Assembly: GCF_014696435.1 (NCBI RefSeq)
Contig: NZ_JACJQG010000042.1
Span: 19,025 to 83,024 of the forward strand
DNA from: Calothrix anomala FACHB-343
GTDB lineage: Bacteria > Cyanobacteriota > Cyanobacteriia > Cyanobacteriales > Nostocaceae
Length of the DNA stretch: 64,000 nt
Reading direction: 5' to 3'
Shown: piece by piece, positions 48,283 through 57,110 of the stretch
Position numbering within the stretch: position 1 is the stretch's first letter
Layout: the number at the start of each line of letters is the position of its first letter
The notes under the pieces: model-generated
What the model was told of the DNA's origin: nothing
Database searches by the model: none
The model's input: only the letters and a program-made list of their open reading frames with translations
Position numbers and translations under genes: made by a program

Positions 48283-48540
48283 CTATTCAGCAAACGATTT
48301 GGTAGAGGATATGTAAGATAAGTAAAAAGCTGTAAGCAAAGCTGGAAAAAAGGCTGTTATTCCAGACAACAGAGATGATTGCTCCCTAATTGCCAACACT
48401 TGCCGCAAAGGTGTGTTCTGGTGTGGAACGGTTGAATCTTCAATTATTTTCAGCCAAGCAAAGGGTAGATGACGAGGTTCCATAGGCAGTTGATTGCAAT
48501 AATAAGGCTTATTGATACCTTCTTGTCCAGCTAAGGACAT
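48283..48540 (-). CDS. Possible small membrane protein, low support
   Basis: An 85-codon frame starting MSLAGQEGINKPYY, with one hydrophobic stretch near the C-terminus (SLLSGITAFFPALLTAFYLSYI, about 56-77). Codon composition is not obviously non-coding, but there is no clear ribosome-binding site and no family is recognised. It lies upstream of the diguanylate cyclase gene on the same strand. Confidence 0.35.
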   Translation of the reverse strand: MSLAGQEGINKPYYCNQLPMEPRHLPFAWLKIIEDSTVPHQNTPLRQVLAIREQSSLLSGITAFFPALLTAFYLSYISSTKSFAE

Positions 48541-48996
48541 GGGAAGAAATTTATTATTTATATTTCCCTACTGCTCCAGTCAAATTGTCATTTTGGGGAA
48601 AACTTCAAATACTTACCTTTCTTTTTTACGTTATACGGCGATTTTTGCCAGTAGCATGAACCCCAGATTTATGTATATATAATCTGAGAGTTTTACGTAA
48701 AAACCCTGATGTTAAATCGGATTTAATGAGCTTTGGCTAGAATTTATTAATTATTAGTTGTAAAAAAGCAGTACAGATGAAATGAGTTCCACTAGCAAAA
48801 ATGAAAATAGTTTTGAGAAATAATCTCAATACAGCAAATATTCAGAAATGATGGTTTTTAATTGCTAAGAGTATGAAATCATCAGCAAATTGAATTGCTT
48901 AATGGGTTTTAGCTTAAACTAGAGAAAGTGATGGTAATAAAATTTCTACCATTACCAACAAAAAGCGAAATTTTGAAAGTCAGTTATATACCCTAA
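48541..48996. other. AT-rich spacer upstream of the CRR7-like gene
   Basis: No gene seen in about 450 bp of AT-rich DNA between the divergent minus-strand ORF and the CRR7-like gene. Promoters for both sides are expected, but no defined motif was found. Confidence 0.45.
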
Positions 48997-49257
48997 ATGC
49001 CCAATTCATTAATGTATGCTGAGGACTATTTTGTTGTCCTAGAAACAAACCAACCAGAGCAATTTTTAACTGCTTCAGAATTATTAGAAAAACTCCAGCT
49101 AATTTTGCAACAAGTAAATCCTCAAGATTTACCACCTGATGTGCAAAAAATTAGTGGTTTAGCAGAACAAGCCCAATATTTAAAAGATACGAGTTGCGAA
49201 TTAGATTTAGGCCCCGGACAATATCTACAATGGTATGCAGTGCGGTTAGAAAAATGA
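48997..49257 (+). CDS. CRR7-like protein (chlororespiratory reduction 7 family)
   Basis: An 86-residue soluble protein. Its start (SLMYAEDYFVVLETNQPEQFLTASELLEKL) and end (AEQAQYLKDTSCELDLGPGQYLQWYAVRLEK) match the CRR7 family shared by cyanobacteria and plants. In plants CRR7 is needed for chloroplast NDH complex accumulation; a similar role in NDH-1 assembly here is inferred. It stands alone between intergenic repeats. Confidence 0.82.
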   Translation: MPNSLMYAEDYFVVLETNQPEQFLTASELLEKLQLILQQVNPQDLPPDVQKISGLAEQAQYLKDTSCELDLGPGQYLQWYAVRLEK

Positions 49258-49263
49258 GTTTTT

Positions 49264-49500
49264 AGTCAATAGTCAATAGTCAATAGTCAGTAGTCAGTAG
49301 TCAGTAGTCAGTAGTCAGTAGTCAGTAGTCAATGGTCAGTAGGGGCGGGTTTTGTGAGATATTCATACAGAAAACAGATATATCGCTGAAACCCGCCTGT
49401 ACAAAAGTCAAAAGTCAACAGTCAAAAGTCAACAGTCAACAATTCGTCGCCTAAAATTTCTCAACAAATGACAAATGACAAATGACAAATGACAAATGAC
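49264..49500. repeat. Cluster of heptamer repeats and an inverted element
   Basis: AGTCAAT/AGTCAGT heptamers run from 49264 to 49342, AAAGTCA/CAGTCAA from 49404 to 49440 and AAATGAC from 49466 to 49500. Between them, GGGGCGGGTTT at about 49341 and AAACCCGCC at about 49389 form inverted ends of a short unit that resembles those at 60948-61076. Confidence 0.85.
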
Positions 49501-49506
49501 TATTAA

Positions 49507-50058
49507 CTATTTTTCTGGAGTAGTAATCAGTGTGAGTTCAATTTTATCTTCTTCTGGTTGCGTGATTTCTACTTTAACTCCAGGGCCAAAATACTTGGTC
49601 ATTTTTTCTTGCTTTTGCTGCCAAACATCAATTCCTATGAGTGGCGAATCAAATTCTACAATTAAGGTGTAAGCACCATTAATTTCTTTTTCTTTTAATC
49701 CTGTAACTATTGGTCTTTCTTCATCTGTAGGACTCAAACCTAAATAAGCAAGTGCTACATCAAAATGGGCTTTTTGTCCATAGCAATATCTGGTGATATC
49801 TTTACGAATTTTATTTTGTGTAACTGTTGCTTGTTGTTCGCGGAGTTTTAAAACTGTGGGTGTTGTAGCTTCGCTAAAGGGTATGGGTTTTAATTCATTG
49901 GCTTTGAGTGCTAATCCTCCTAGCAATAGAGGAAACCCATAAAAAAATCCAACAAGATTAAGTGTGGCATTATCGGCGGCGTAGGCAATAAATCCCACCA
50001 GGGTTAAAATACTACCGACGGTTAAACCGAGTGTTCCCAAAGAAATTTGGCGTAACAT
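49507..50058 (-). CDS. DUF2854-family membrane protein
   Basis: A 183-residue protein with two N-terminal hydrophobic segments (about 8-28 and 33-50: TVGSILTLVGFIAYA, LVGFFYGFPLLLGGLALKA) and a soluble C-terminal domain of about 120 residues. This is the DUF2854 layout, conserved in cyanobacteria and plastids. Function unknown. It is flanked by heptamer repeats on both sides. Confidence 0.82.
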   Translation of the reverse strand: MLRQISLGTLGLTVGSILTLVGFIAYAADNATLNLVGFFYGFPLLLGGLALKANELKPIPFSEATTPTVLKLREQQATVTQNKIRKDITRYCYGQKAHFDVALAYLGLSPTDEERPIVTGLKEKEINGAYTLIVEFDSPLIGIDVWQQKQEKMTKYFGPGVKVEITQPEEDKIELTLITTPEK

Positions 50059-50157
50059 GAGCTGATGTGAGTATAAATTCTGAAAGCATTAATTTTAATA
50101 TCATCGGCTATGAGTCACATCTAAGGGAAGAGTGTCAGCTAAAACTATTGTGATGGC

Positions 50158-50219
50158 TGTTGACTGTTGACTGTTGACTGTTGACTGTTGACTGTTGACT
50201 GTTGACTGTTGACTGTTGA
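50158..50219. repeat. TGTTGAC heptamer repeat
   Basis: About eight to nine uninterrupted TGTTGAC units in the spacer between the DUF2854 gene start and the 60-residue ORF. One of the cleanest tandem arrays in the window. Confidence 0.93.
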
Positions 50220-50351
50220 GAGTTAACAGATTTTATTAGTAGTTATGCAATTTATACGCGCATGAGCTTAACTAGGTTTAGCCATTAAATTTTCACTCTC
50301 CTCTTTTTTGCGTTAATTTAGACTTGAGGATAGTTAAGGAATGTAAAAACA

Positions 50352-50534
50352 ATGGATATACAGACTATAAAAGAACGCATTGCTGCGGTTGAAAGCAAGC
50401 GCGATTACCTACTCAGCCTACTAGAACAACCAAATTTAGGAACTCTGAGAATTGATGTCAATCAAGCTTTGGAAGAATTAGACGAGTTGGTGGACGAATT
50501 TAAACGCACTATTCCTCAGACAGAAAATAACTAA
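50352..50534 (+). CDS. Small helical protein, unknown
   Basis: A 60-residue protein predicted to be mostly alpha-helical coiled coil (IKERIAAVESKRDYLLSLLEQ ... VNQALEELDELVDEFKRT). It has an AAGGAA ribosome-binding sequence about 10 bases upstream and a perfect terminator downstream, which together support a real one-gene transcript. Function unknown. Confidence 0.7.
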   Translation: MDIQTIKERIAAVESKRDYLLSLLEQPNLGTLRIDVNQALEELDELVDEFKRTIPQTENN

Positions 50535-50576
50535 GCCTATTTAAAGTTTATCTAGGCGATCGCAAATATGAAAACT

Positions 50577-50619
50577 GCGTCGGTATAGCTTTTAACTCAA
50601 GCTATACCGACGCTTTTAT
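50577..50619 (+). terminator. Perfect 15-bp intrinsic terminator
   Basis: GCGTCGGTATAGCTT at 50577-50591 pairs perfectly with 50599-50613 around a 7-nt loop and is followed by TTTTATAT. It terminates the 60-residue ORF transcript and might also serve the convergent response regulator. Confidence 0.9.
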
Positions 50620-50713
50620 ATAAGAGCATGTCCCTCATTCCCCAGATTTGAACTGCGCCTTGGTTCGTCCAGATCCTTGGCTGTCTCATCTATTGTTTAC
50701 CTCAGTTATTTTT

Positions 50714-51118
50714 TTAGGTATCACCTTTGCGGGTTCCTAATTGTCTAACTAAAGCTATCAGCTCGTTGGTTGGGACATCCTTTTTACATACATCATCAAA
50801 GCTAGTCATGGCTTTTGTCTGCTGCAAACTTGCATCCTCTATGGAAGAGTAAGCAAGGATTTGTGTCTTAGGGGCGATCGCTTTAATATGACTAGATGCA
50901 CTCCACCCATCCATTACCGGCATTTGCAAATCCAGCACAATCACATCCGGATGATGGCGCTTTACCATTTCGATGGCTTCTTGGCCATTCTTGGCTAAAC
51001 CGACTACTTGAATATTTTCTTGGCAAGAAAAAGCTAACTGTAGTGTTAAGCGTGTTAATTCGTGATCGTCAACCAAAAGAACACGTAAGGTAGAAGACTC
51101 ACAGGACAACATTAACAT
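50714..51118 (-). CDS. Stand-alone response regulator receiver
   Basis: A 134-residue CheY-like protein with the acidic pocket LLVDDHELTR, phospho-acceptor Asp in PDVIVLDLQMPVMDGW, Ser/Thr switch in ILAYSSIED, and a KKDV in the usual Lys position. The start VLLVDDHELTRLTLQLAF resembles NarL-class receivers, but there is no DNA-binding domain after the receiver. It lies downstream of ppk1 on the same strand, so it may be co-regulated with it. Its cognate kinase is unknown. Confidence 0.9.
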   Translation of the reverse strand: MLMLSCESSTLRVLLVDDHELTRLTLQLAFSCQENIQVVGLAKNGQEAIEMVKRHHPDVIVLDLQMPVMDGWSASSHIKAIAPKTQILAYSSIEDASLQQTKAMTSFDDVCKKDVPTNELIALVRQLGTRKGDT

Positions 51119-51274
51119 TCAAAGTAAAAGACTAAGTACTATAACTTTTATAGTTTAGGGGAACAAGTGGGAGGAATTACTCTATCCTATGGTTGAATAA
51201 TTGCCTTTCTACCAAGAATAAATAATAGAGTTTTTGTGAGGACTTATTAAAGTTTTCTCAAAGACAGAATTTTT

Positions 51275-53485
51275 CTAGTTGTCAAGATAGAAAGAATTCT
51301 TTTTATTGTCAATGAGATTTGCGGCGATGCTGGTTGAGCGTAAGGCCATATTAATGAGAGTTTTTTGTGAATGGGCTTCTGGGGCGCGATCGCCTGGATG
51401 GCGTTGAATATAGCTACCATTGCCTTGTAATTCCCAGGCTTGGCGGTTATCTGCCAGCATAATTCCCAAGATTTCTTGCAAATCTTTAGCAATATCTTGG
51501 TCTTGGATGGGAACGATCACTTCTACCCGGCGATCCAAATTGCGACGCATCCAATCGGCACTACCAATGTATATTTCTTCTTGACCATTGTTATAGAAAT
51601 AAAAAATTCTTGAGTGTTCTAAAAAGCGACCAACTATGCTAATGATGCGAATATTTTCACTGATGTCTTTAAGTCCAGGTCGCAAACAGCAGACTCCGCG
51701 AATAATTAAATCAATTTGCACTCCAGCACGGGATGCTTCATATAAAGTGGCGATAATTTGGGGATCGACTAAGGAATTCATTTTGGCGACAATCCGCCCG
51801 GTAAATCCATTTTTAGCATTGTCGATTTCGCGATTAATTAATGCTAAAAAGCGATCGCGCATGTTCACTGGGGCTACAAGTACTTCTCGATAAGACTTTT
51901 GCCGCGAATAACCTGTTAAAAAGTTAAATAAATCAGTAATATCCGCACCGATTTCTTCATTACAGGTAAATAATCCTAAATCTGTATACAGGCGTGCGGT
52001 TTTTTGGTTGTAGTTGCCTGTACCGATATGTACGTAGCGACGCATCCGGTCTTTTTCGCGACGCACAACCATGATAGTTTTACAGTGGGTTTTTAGCCCG
52101 ACTAAACCATAAACTACGTGAACCCCTACTCTTTCTAACCTTCTCGCCCAGTAAATATTATTTTCTTCGTCAAATCTGGCTTTTAACTCGACTAAAACCG
52201 ATACCTGTTTACCATTTTCCGCCGCCGCAATTAAGGCGTTGACAATAGGTGAGTCGCCGGAGGTGCGATAAAGGGTCATTTTAATCGCTAGCACATTTGG
52301 ATCGTGGGCGGCGTGGGTAATAAAACGCACCACTGTGGCGGTAAATGATTGATAGGGATGGTGAACTAATAAATCCCGTTCCCGAATCACCGAGAAAAAG
52401 TCCTTTCCTTCTTCAACTTCGGGAATTTCCGAACTAACGCTAGGTTCCCGTAACCATTGGAGACGGGAAGGTACTACAGACTGTCTGGGGGGATCTTTAA
52501 ATTCTGGCAATGGTAACGCCATAAAGTACATTAAATCCCGCAGTCCTAATAGTCCATCGACTTCATAAACATCGCTTTCGGTTAATTCTAAATCTTGTAA
52601 TAAACGCGATCGCACTGCTTCGGGGGTTTGCGATTGAATTTCTAACCTCACAGGAGTCCCACCAATGCGGCGCTTTCTCAATTCCTGTTCTATCGCTAAC
52701 AGCAAATCGTCGGCTTCATCTTCTTCTAAAGCTAAATCGGCGTCGCGGGTAATGCGGAAGGGGTGATACTCTTGGATATTCATTCCCGGAAATAGGGAAT
52801 CTAAATTATGAGCGATCGCTTGTTCTAAAGGTACACCAGTCCAGTGCGCTGGTTGACCGTTGTGTTGAATTCCTAATTCTGGCGGTAAAGGTAAAAATCG
52901 GGGTAAAACTTTAGGAACTTTAACTCTGGCGAAAAATTCTTCTTCTGTTTCCGGATTTTTGACAACAACTGCCAAATTTAAACTCAAATTAGAAATATAA
53001 GGAAAGGGATGGCTAGGATCAACAGCTAAAGGTGTGAGTACGGGAAATATTTGTTCTTCAAAGTAATTATCTAGATAATTGCGCTGTTTATCGCTTAAAT
53101 CGATATAGTCAAGTATATGTATATGATTATTTGCTAGCAGTGGTCGTAATACTTGCTCAAAATGTTGGTGTAGTTTAGTCACCTGTGGACTGAGTGTAAA
53201 CCTGATATCATCTAGCTGTTGTTGTGGCGTCCGCCCATCAGGACTTAATTGAGTAACTTTGGCTTCGACTTGTTGCTTTAAACCTGCAACCCGTACCATA
53301 AAGAATTCATCTAAATTCGAGGTAAAGATTGCTAAAAACTTGAGTCTTTCTAGCAGTGGTGTGCGCTGATCGCAAGCTTCATGTAATACCCGGCTATTAA
53401 ACTCTAACCAGCTTAATTCTCGGTTGAGATAATATTGTGGATCGTTCAGATTAATCGAAGTACCGCTCTTTTTAGATTTTGGCAT
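51275..53485 (-). CDS. ppk1: Polyphosphate kinase 1
   Basis: Makes inorganic polyphosphate from ATP. The 736-residue protein has all four PPK1 domains: N (NRELSWLEFNSRVLHEA, about 14-30), head, C1 (KMTLYRTSGDSPIVNALIAAAENGKQVSVLVELKARFDEE) and C2. The active-site loop RYVHIGTGNYNQKTARLYTDLGLFT and KTHCKTIMVVRRE carry conserved His residues including the phosphohistidine. The second conserved His/HKD-like region is near ADWMRRNLDRRVEVIVP. ATG at 53485 gives MPKSKK; an ATG six codons upstream is less likely. Confidence 0.95.
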   Translation of the reverse strand: MPKSKKSGTSINLNDPQYYLNRELSWLEFNSRVLHEACDQRTPLLERLKFLAIFTSNLDEFFMVRVAGLKQQVEAKVTQLSPDGRTPQQQLDDIRFTLSPQVTKLHQHFEQVLRPLLANNHIHILDYIDLSDKQRNYLDNYFEEQIFPVLTPLAVDPSHPFPYISNLSLNLAVVVKNPETEEEFFARVKVPKVLPRFLPLPPELGIQHNGQPAHWTGVPLEQAIAHNLDSLFPGMNIQEYHPFRITRDADLALEEDEADDLLLAIEQELRKRRIGGTPVRLEIQSQTPEAVRSRLLQDLELTESDVYEVDGLLGLRDLMYFMALPLPEFKDPPRQSVVPSRLQWLREPSVSSEIPEVEEGKDFFSVIRERDLLVHHPYQSFTATVVRFITHAAHDPNVLAIKMTLYRTSGDSPIVNALIAAAENGKQVSVLVELKARFDEENNIYWARRLERVGVHVVYGLVGLKTHCKTIMVVRREKDRMRRYVHIGTGNYNQKTARLYTDLGLFTCNEEIGADITDLFNFLTGYSRQKSYREVLVAPVNMRDRFLALINREIDNAKNGFTGRIVAKMNSLVDPQIIATLYEASRAGVQIDLIIRGVCCLRPGLKDISENIRIISIVGRFLEHSRIFYFYNNGQEEIYIGSADWMRRNLDRRVEVIVPIQDQDIAKDLQEILGIMLADNRQAWELQGNGSYIQRHPGDRAPEAHSQKTLINMALRSTSIAANLIDNKKNSFYLDN

Positions 53486-54018
53486 GATCGCTGGAAAACA
53501 CAAAGTTGCCGCCCATCATCAACCATAGTAAAGGAAATGGTGTCCGGCTTTGTGGAGTTTAGCAAAATTACTTGTTAAAAAGCGATCGCTAACTGTATTG
53601 ATTTGTTAAAAAGCTTTAAAAAACTAATATATATTCTGGTACGCAAATGTTTGTACAATAAGCATCTTGCGTGAATCATATTGGCAAAGGTAGATTAATA
53701 GTTTTTTCTTTATTCTCAGTTGGTATAGCGCTCAAAGCTTGCAAGTGTATCGGTTCAATTAAGGATTGTTTGTCATAGATTTAAGAGCAAGGAAAAAGAA
53801 ATTATGCGGGGCGGTGCAATGAAAATACTGTCAATGCTCAATGGGCATTGGGCATTGGGCATTGGGGAGCCACTGCGTTGGACGGGTTTCCCGGCTTAAA
53901 GCAAGTGGCGTCATTGGTTGTTTGTAAGGGTTTAAAGACAATTTACCTACCAATTTACTTAAGTAAAACCGCGCCTCAGACTAATCAAAAAATTTCATTT
54001 TTGAAATGTAAAAAAAAT
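53486..54018. other. ppk1-pfkA divergent spacer
   Basis: No gene. Near 53836-53867 there is a GGGCATT heptamer run, followed at about 53868-53909 by a hairpin repeat (GCCACTGCGTTGGACGGG ... CCCGGCTTAAAGCAAGTGGC) that occurs widely in cyanobacterial genomes from memory. The pfkA frame is open through this region but is not protein-like. Confidence 0.7.
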
Positions 54019-55098
54019 ATGGGAGAATCTAAGCGTATTGGCATTCTTACTAGTGGTGGTGATTGCTCTGGTTTGAATGCAGCGATCAGATCTGTAGTTC
54101 ACTGTGCTGGCGAAAAAGGTTGGGAAGTATTAGGAATTCGCCAAGCAACTTTAGGATTAATGGCGCGTCCGCCACAGGTGACGAAACTAGAAATAGACCA
54201 AGTCGATCCCCTATTAACTTCTGGGGGAACAATGTTAGGGACGACAAATAAAGGCGATCCCTTCGCTTTTCCGATGGCTGATGGTAGTTTATGCGATCGC
54301 TCTGAGGAAATTATCGCCGGTTACCATCAACTCGGTTTAGATGCCTTAATTGGCATTGGTGGTGATGGTAGTTTGGCAATTCTCCGCCGTTTGGCGCAAC
54401 AAGGCGGCATTAATTTAGTCGGCATTCCCAAAACCATTGATAATGATATTGGTATTACCGAACATGCCATCGGTTTTGATACGGCGGTTAATATTGCCAC
54501 CGAAGCATTGGATCGCCTACATTTTACCGCCGCTTCTCACAGTCGCGTCATCATTTTAGAAGTAATGGGGCGTGATGCGGGACATATTGCGATCGCGGCG
54601 GGAATTGCTGGCGGTGCAGATGTAATATTAATTCCCGAAATTCTCTACAATATTGACCACATTTGCCACAAGATTAAACACCGCCAAGAACAAGGCAAAA
54701 ACTATTGTTTAATCGTCGTTTCCGAGGCGGTGAAAACTCAAGAAGGTGCAGCCGTCACCATGACTAACAGCTTGGGACAATCACGATATGGCGGTATCGG
54801 TCAATACCTAGCAGACCAAATAAGCGATCGCATTGGCGCAGAAACCAGAGTCACCGTTTTAGGGCATTTACAACGAGGCGGTACAGCTTCCCCCCTAGAT
54901 CGCCTAGTAGCCGCTGCCTTTGGCGTCGCCGCCGTCAACCTCATAGAACAAGGTAAATATGACTACATGGTCACCTGGCAAAATCGCCAAGTTTTCGCCG
55001 TCCCCATTGCCGAAGCGATCGCTCAATATAGAGCAGTCAACCCAGGAGATACCCTAGTCAAAACTGCTCGTGGTTTAGGCATTTATTTAGGAGATTGA
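54019..55098 (+). CDS. pfkA: ATP-dependent 6-phosphofructokinase
   Basis: Glycolytic enzyme that phosphorylates fructose 6-phosphate. The 359-residue protein has GILTSGGDCSGLNAAIRS at the start, GIGGDGSLAIL (Gly at the position that favours ATP over pyrophosphate), the catalytic PKTIDNDI, the substrate loop EVMGRDAGHIA, and LGHLQRGGTASPLDR. The GGDCSGLN variant in place of GGDAPGMN is typical of the long or mixed-substrate clade. ATG at 54019 was chosen; 57 upstream open codons overlap repeats. Confidence 0.93.
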   Translation: MGESKRIGILTSGGDCSGLNAAIRSVVHCAGEKGWEVLGIRQATLGLMARPPQVTKLEIDQVDPLLTSGGTMLGTTNKGDPFAFPMADGSLCDRSEEIIAGYHQLGLDALIGIGGDGSLAILRRLAQQGGINLVGIPKTIDNDIGITEHAIGFDTAVNIATEALDRLHFTAASHSRVIILEVMGRDAGHIAIAAGIAGGADVILIPEILYNIDHICHKIKHRQEQGKNYCLIVVSEAVKTQEGAAVTMTNSLGQSRYGGIGQYLADQISDRIGAETRVTVLGHLQRGGTASPLDRLVAAAFGVAAVNLIEQGKYDYMVTWQNRQVFAVPIAEAIAQYRAVNPGDTLVKTARGLGIYLGD

Positions 55099-55205
55099 GC
55101 GCAAGAGTCAAGGGTCAATGGTCAATAGTCAATAGTCAATAGTCAATAGTCAATAGTCAATGGTCATGCCAATTTAAATAGTGTTTGCCGCACATCAATG
55201 TATTC

Positions 55206-55476
55206 TAGAGGGCATGGCATTGCCCATATCTGTCAACTTAAGTTCTCTGGCTTACTCAATAGACCGCCCACAGGCTGTAAGCCTGGGGCTACCGTTACAA
55301 AGCCCACGTAGGTGGGCTAAGAAAATTTAGCCCACCTACGTGGGCTTTGTTCAATTAGCCGCACCCTTGGAGGGTGACGGCGGTTTATTGGGTAAGCGAG
55401 GAGTTGGGGATGAGGACAAAACCTTGTCAACCAAAAGGGTTTCACGTTAAGTTGACACCAATGCCCAATGCCCCAT
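55206..55476. mobile_element. MITE-like element related to that at 21171
   Basis: The left end reads GGGCATGGCATTGCCCATATCTG then TCAACTTAA; the right end starts TTAAGTTGACACCAATGCCC at 55447. The two ends pair with several mismatches and match the ends of the 21171 element. The inner right flank (AAGGGTTTCACGTTAAG) also resembles the other copy (AAGGGTTTCTCGTTAAG). Inside, a 24-bp perfect palindrome replaces the other copy's GC-rich hairpin. Confidence 0.7.
55297..55350. repeat. 24-bp perfect inverted repeat
   Basis: ACAAAGCCCACGTAGGTG and six further bases (55297-55320) are exactly complementary to 55327-55350 around GAAAAT. It could form a very stable hairpin in either transcript and may end pfkA transcription. 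Confidence 0.9.
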
Positions 55477-55497
55477 GCCCCATGCCCAACATAAATC

Positions 55498-56907
55498 ATG
55501 TTTCAAGCTACCCGTCGTCGTTTAGCTGTTTGGTATACTGCTGTAACTGCTGTTTTACTTCTACTATTTGCTAGTGGCGTATATTTATATGTTCGCAGTA
55601 CCCTAGTTGAGCGAATTGACGATACCCTCAATCATGTCGTGGAAATAGTCGAGCGATCGCTTGTTATCGAACCAGTTAATAGCGGTACTGAAACATTACG
55701 TATTAATATAGAAGCCAGCTTCCGTAATAATGCTGAGACTGTAGAAGACGATCATATTGATTTGGAATGGTTCAGTCCTACTGGTGAGTTATTGTGGTCA
55801 ACTTTAACTACACCCCTAAATATTCCCATACATGGCAGCCGCACTGGGGAAACGGTACATATCAATAAACAAGAGGGTTGGGGAGAATCGCCTGTTTTAT
55901 TACGCCAAGTTACCCAGCGCGTCGAAGTAGGACGGCAAGTATTAGGCTATTTGCGTGTTAGTCATCCTTGGTTTGAAGTTACCAAACCCAGTCGCCAGTT
56001 AATTTTTGATTTAGCACTGGGTACGGGATTAATGGTTTTGTCTGTAGGTGCTAGCGGTTGGTTTCTTTCCGGGAAAGCAATGGAACCGGTAGGAGATTCC
56101 TATCAACGCTTGAAACAATTTACAGCTGATGCTTCTCACGAACTGAGAAATCCCATAACTTTAATTCAAACTAACGTCCAAGTAGCCTTAACTGATTTAG
56201 AGTTAGCAGAAGGAGAAGTTACTGCTGCCTCACATTATCGCCAACAGTTAAAATTAGTGGAACGACTAACCCAACGTTTAGGCAGGTTAGTTAATGATTT
56301 ACTCTTTCTCGCTAGACAAGATAGCGGTATTAGCAAAGATAATTTTTCTCCTTGTCCTTTGGATGCGTTGCTGATAGAAGTGGTGGAAGAACAGCAACTA
56401 TTAGCCGCAGAAAAGCAGATTACTTTGTCTTTGCATTTAGTAGATGCCCAGAATAGCGATATTAGCCCAGAATTGCTAGACAATTGGTTTACCCTGGCGG
56501 GTAACTGGGATCAATTAGTGCGATTATTTACAAATTTAATTGGCAATGCATTAAAGTATACCCCTGCTAGTGGGCGGGTAAATGTAGAATTAGCCCGTCT
56601 CGAAGGAATCCATCGAGTTTCGGGATTGCGTTACAGTAGTGCCCAATTACAAGTTAAAGTCAGCGATACAGGGATTGGTATTCCCTCAGAAGCGCTACCA
56701 AGATTATTCGATCGCTTTTATCGCGTAGATCCAGCACGTACCCACATCACCGAAAATACAGCTTGCGACATTTCTACAGGTTCAGGATTAGGATTAGCGA
56801 TCGCTCAAGCCATTGTCGAACATCACCAAGGTCAAATACAAGTGGAAAGCAGCCTTGGTAAAGGTACTACTTTTATAGTGACTTTTCCTGTTAGTCTTGA
56901 GTCGTGA
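55498..56907 (+). CDS. Membrane sensor histidine kinase
   Basis: A 469-residue two-component kinase. Transmembrane segments at about 10-30 and 165-188 enclose a periplasmic sensor of about 130 residues. After a short HAMP-like linker (GKAMEPVGDSYQRLKQF), the HisKA domain has phospho-acceptor His214 in ADASHELRNPITLI. HATPase_c shows N box NLIGNALKYTP, G1 VSDTGIGIPSEA, F box LFDRFYRVD and G2 GSGLGLAIAQAIV. No response regulator is adjacent; downstream is a CRISPR array. The last bases of the gene are repeated at about 57043-57085. The signal is unknown. Confidence 0.92.
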   Translation: MFQATRRRLAVWYTAVTAVLLLLFASGVYLYVRSTLVERIDDTLNHVVEIVERSLVIEPVNSGTETLRINIEASFRNNAETVEDDHIDLEWFSPTGELLWSTLTTPLNIPIHGSRTGETVHINKQEGWGESPVLLRQVTQRVEVGRQVLGYLRVSHPWFEVTKPSRQLIFDLALGTGLMVLSVGASGWFLSGKAMEPVGDSYQRLKQFTADASHELRNPITLIQTNVQVALTDLELAEGEVTAASHYRQQLKLVERLTQRLGRLVNDLLFLARQDSGISKDNFSPCPLDALLIEVVEEQQLLAAEKQITLSLHLVDAQNSDISPELLDNWFTLAGNWDQLVRLFTNLIGNALKYTPASGRVNVELARLEGIHRVSGLRYSSAQLQVKVSDTGIGIPSEALPRLFDRFYRVDPARTHITENTACDISTGSGLGLAIAQAIVEHHQGQIQVESSLGKGTTFIVTFPVSLES

Positions 56908-57110
56908 AGTTTCAATCCCTAATAGGGCAGGACTCAATACAGTTCAGTTAGCGCGAAAAACATTAAGCTGCGTAGGTTGGGTTGAGGAACGAAACCCAAC
57001 ATTTCCAGGGGTTTGTTGGGTTTCACTTCGTTCAACCCAACCTACTAGCTTTTACAGTGACTTTCCCTGTTAGTCTTGAGTCTTAAAGTTTCAATCCCTA
57101 ATCGGAATTA
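56865..57110. repeat. Duplicated kinase 3' end plus inserted palindromic repeat at the old end of the CRISPR array
   Basis: The stretch from TACTACTTTTATAGTGAC through CTTGAGTC and GTTTCAATCCCTAAT (about 56865-56923) recurs at about 57043-57102. Between the copies lies a palindromic unit with GTAGGTTGGGTTGAGGAACG (from 56970) and TTCAACCCAACCTAC (to 57045). At 56909-56927 the first copy carries a truncated CRISPR repeat (19 nt), 2 bp after the kinase stop. Confidence 0.85.

Larger units (their letters stand above)
55099..55497. other. Gap after pfkA filled by repeats
   Basis: AGTCAAT heptamers (55108-55163), then a degenerate second copy of the 21171-type MITE (55206-55476) with a 24-bp palindrome inside (55297-55350), then CCCATGC heptamers up to the kinase gene start. 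No coding feature. Confidence 0.75.

Noticed and set aside
53848-54018. 57-codon N-terminal extension of phosphofructokinase
   Set aside because: It translates a heptamer run and a palindromic interspersed repeat; the family starts at the ATG at 54019.
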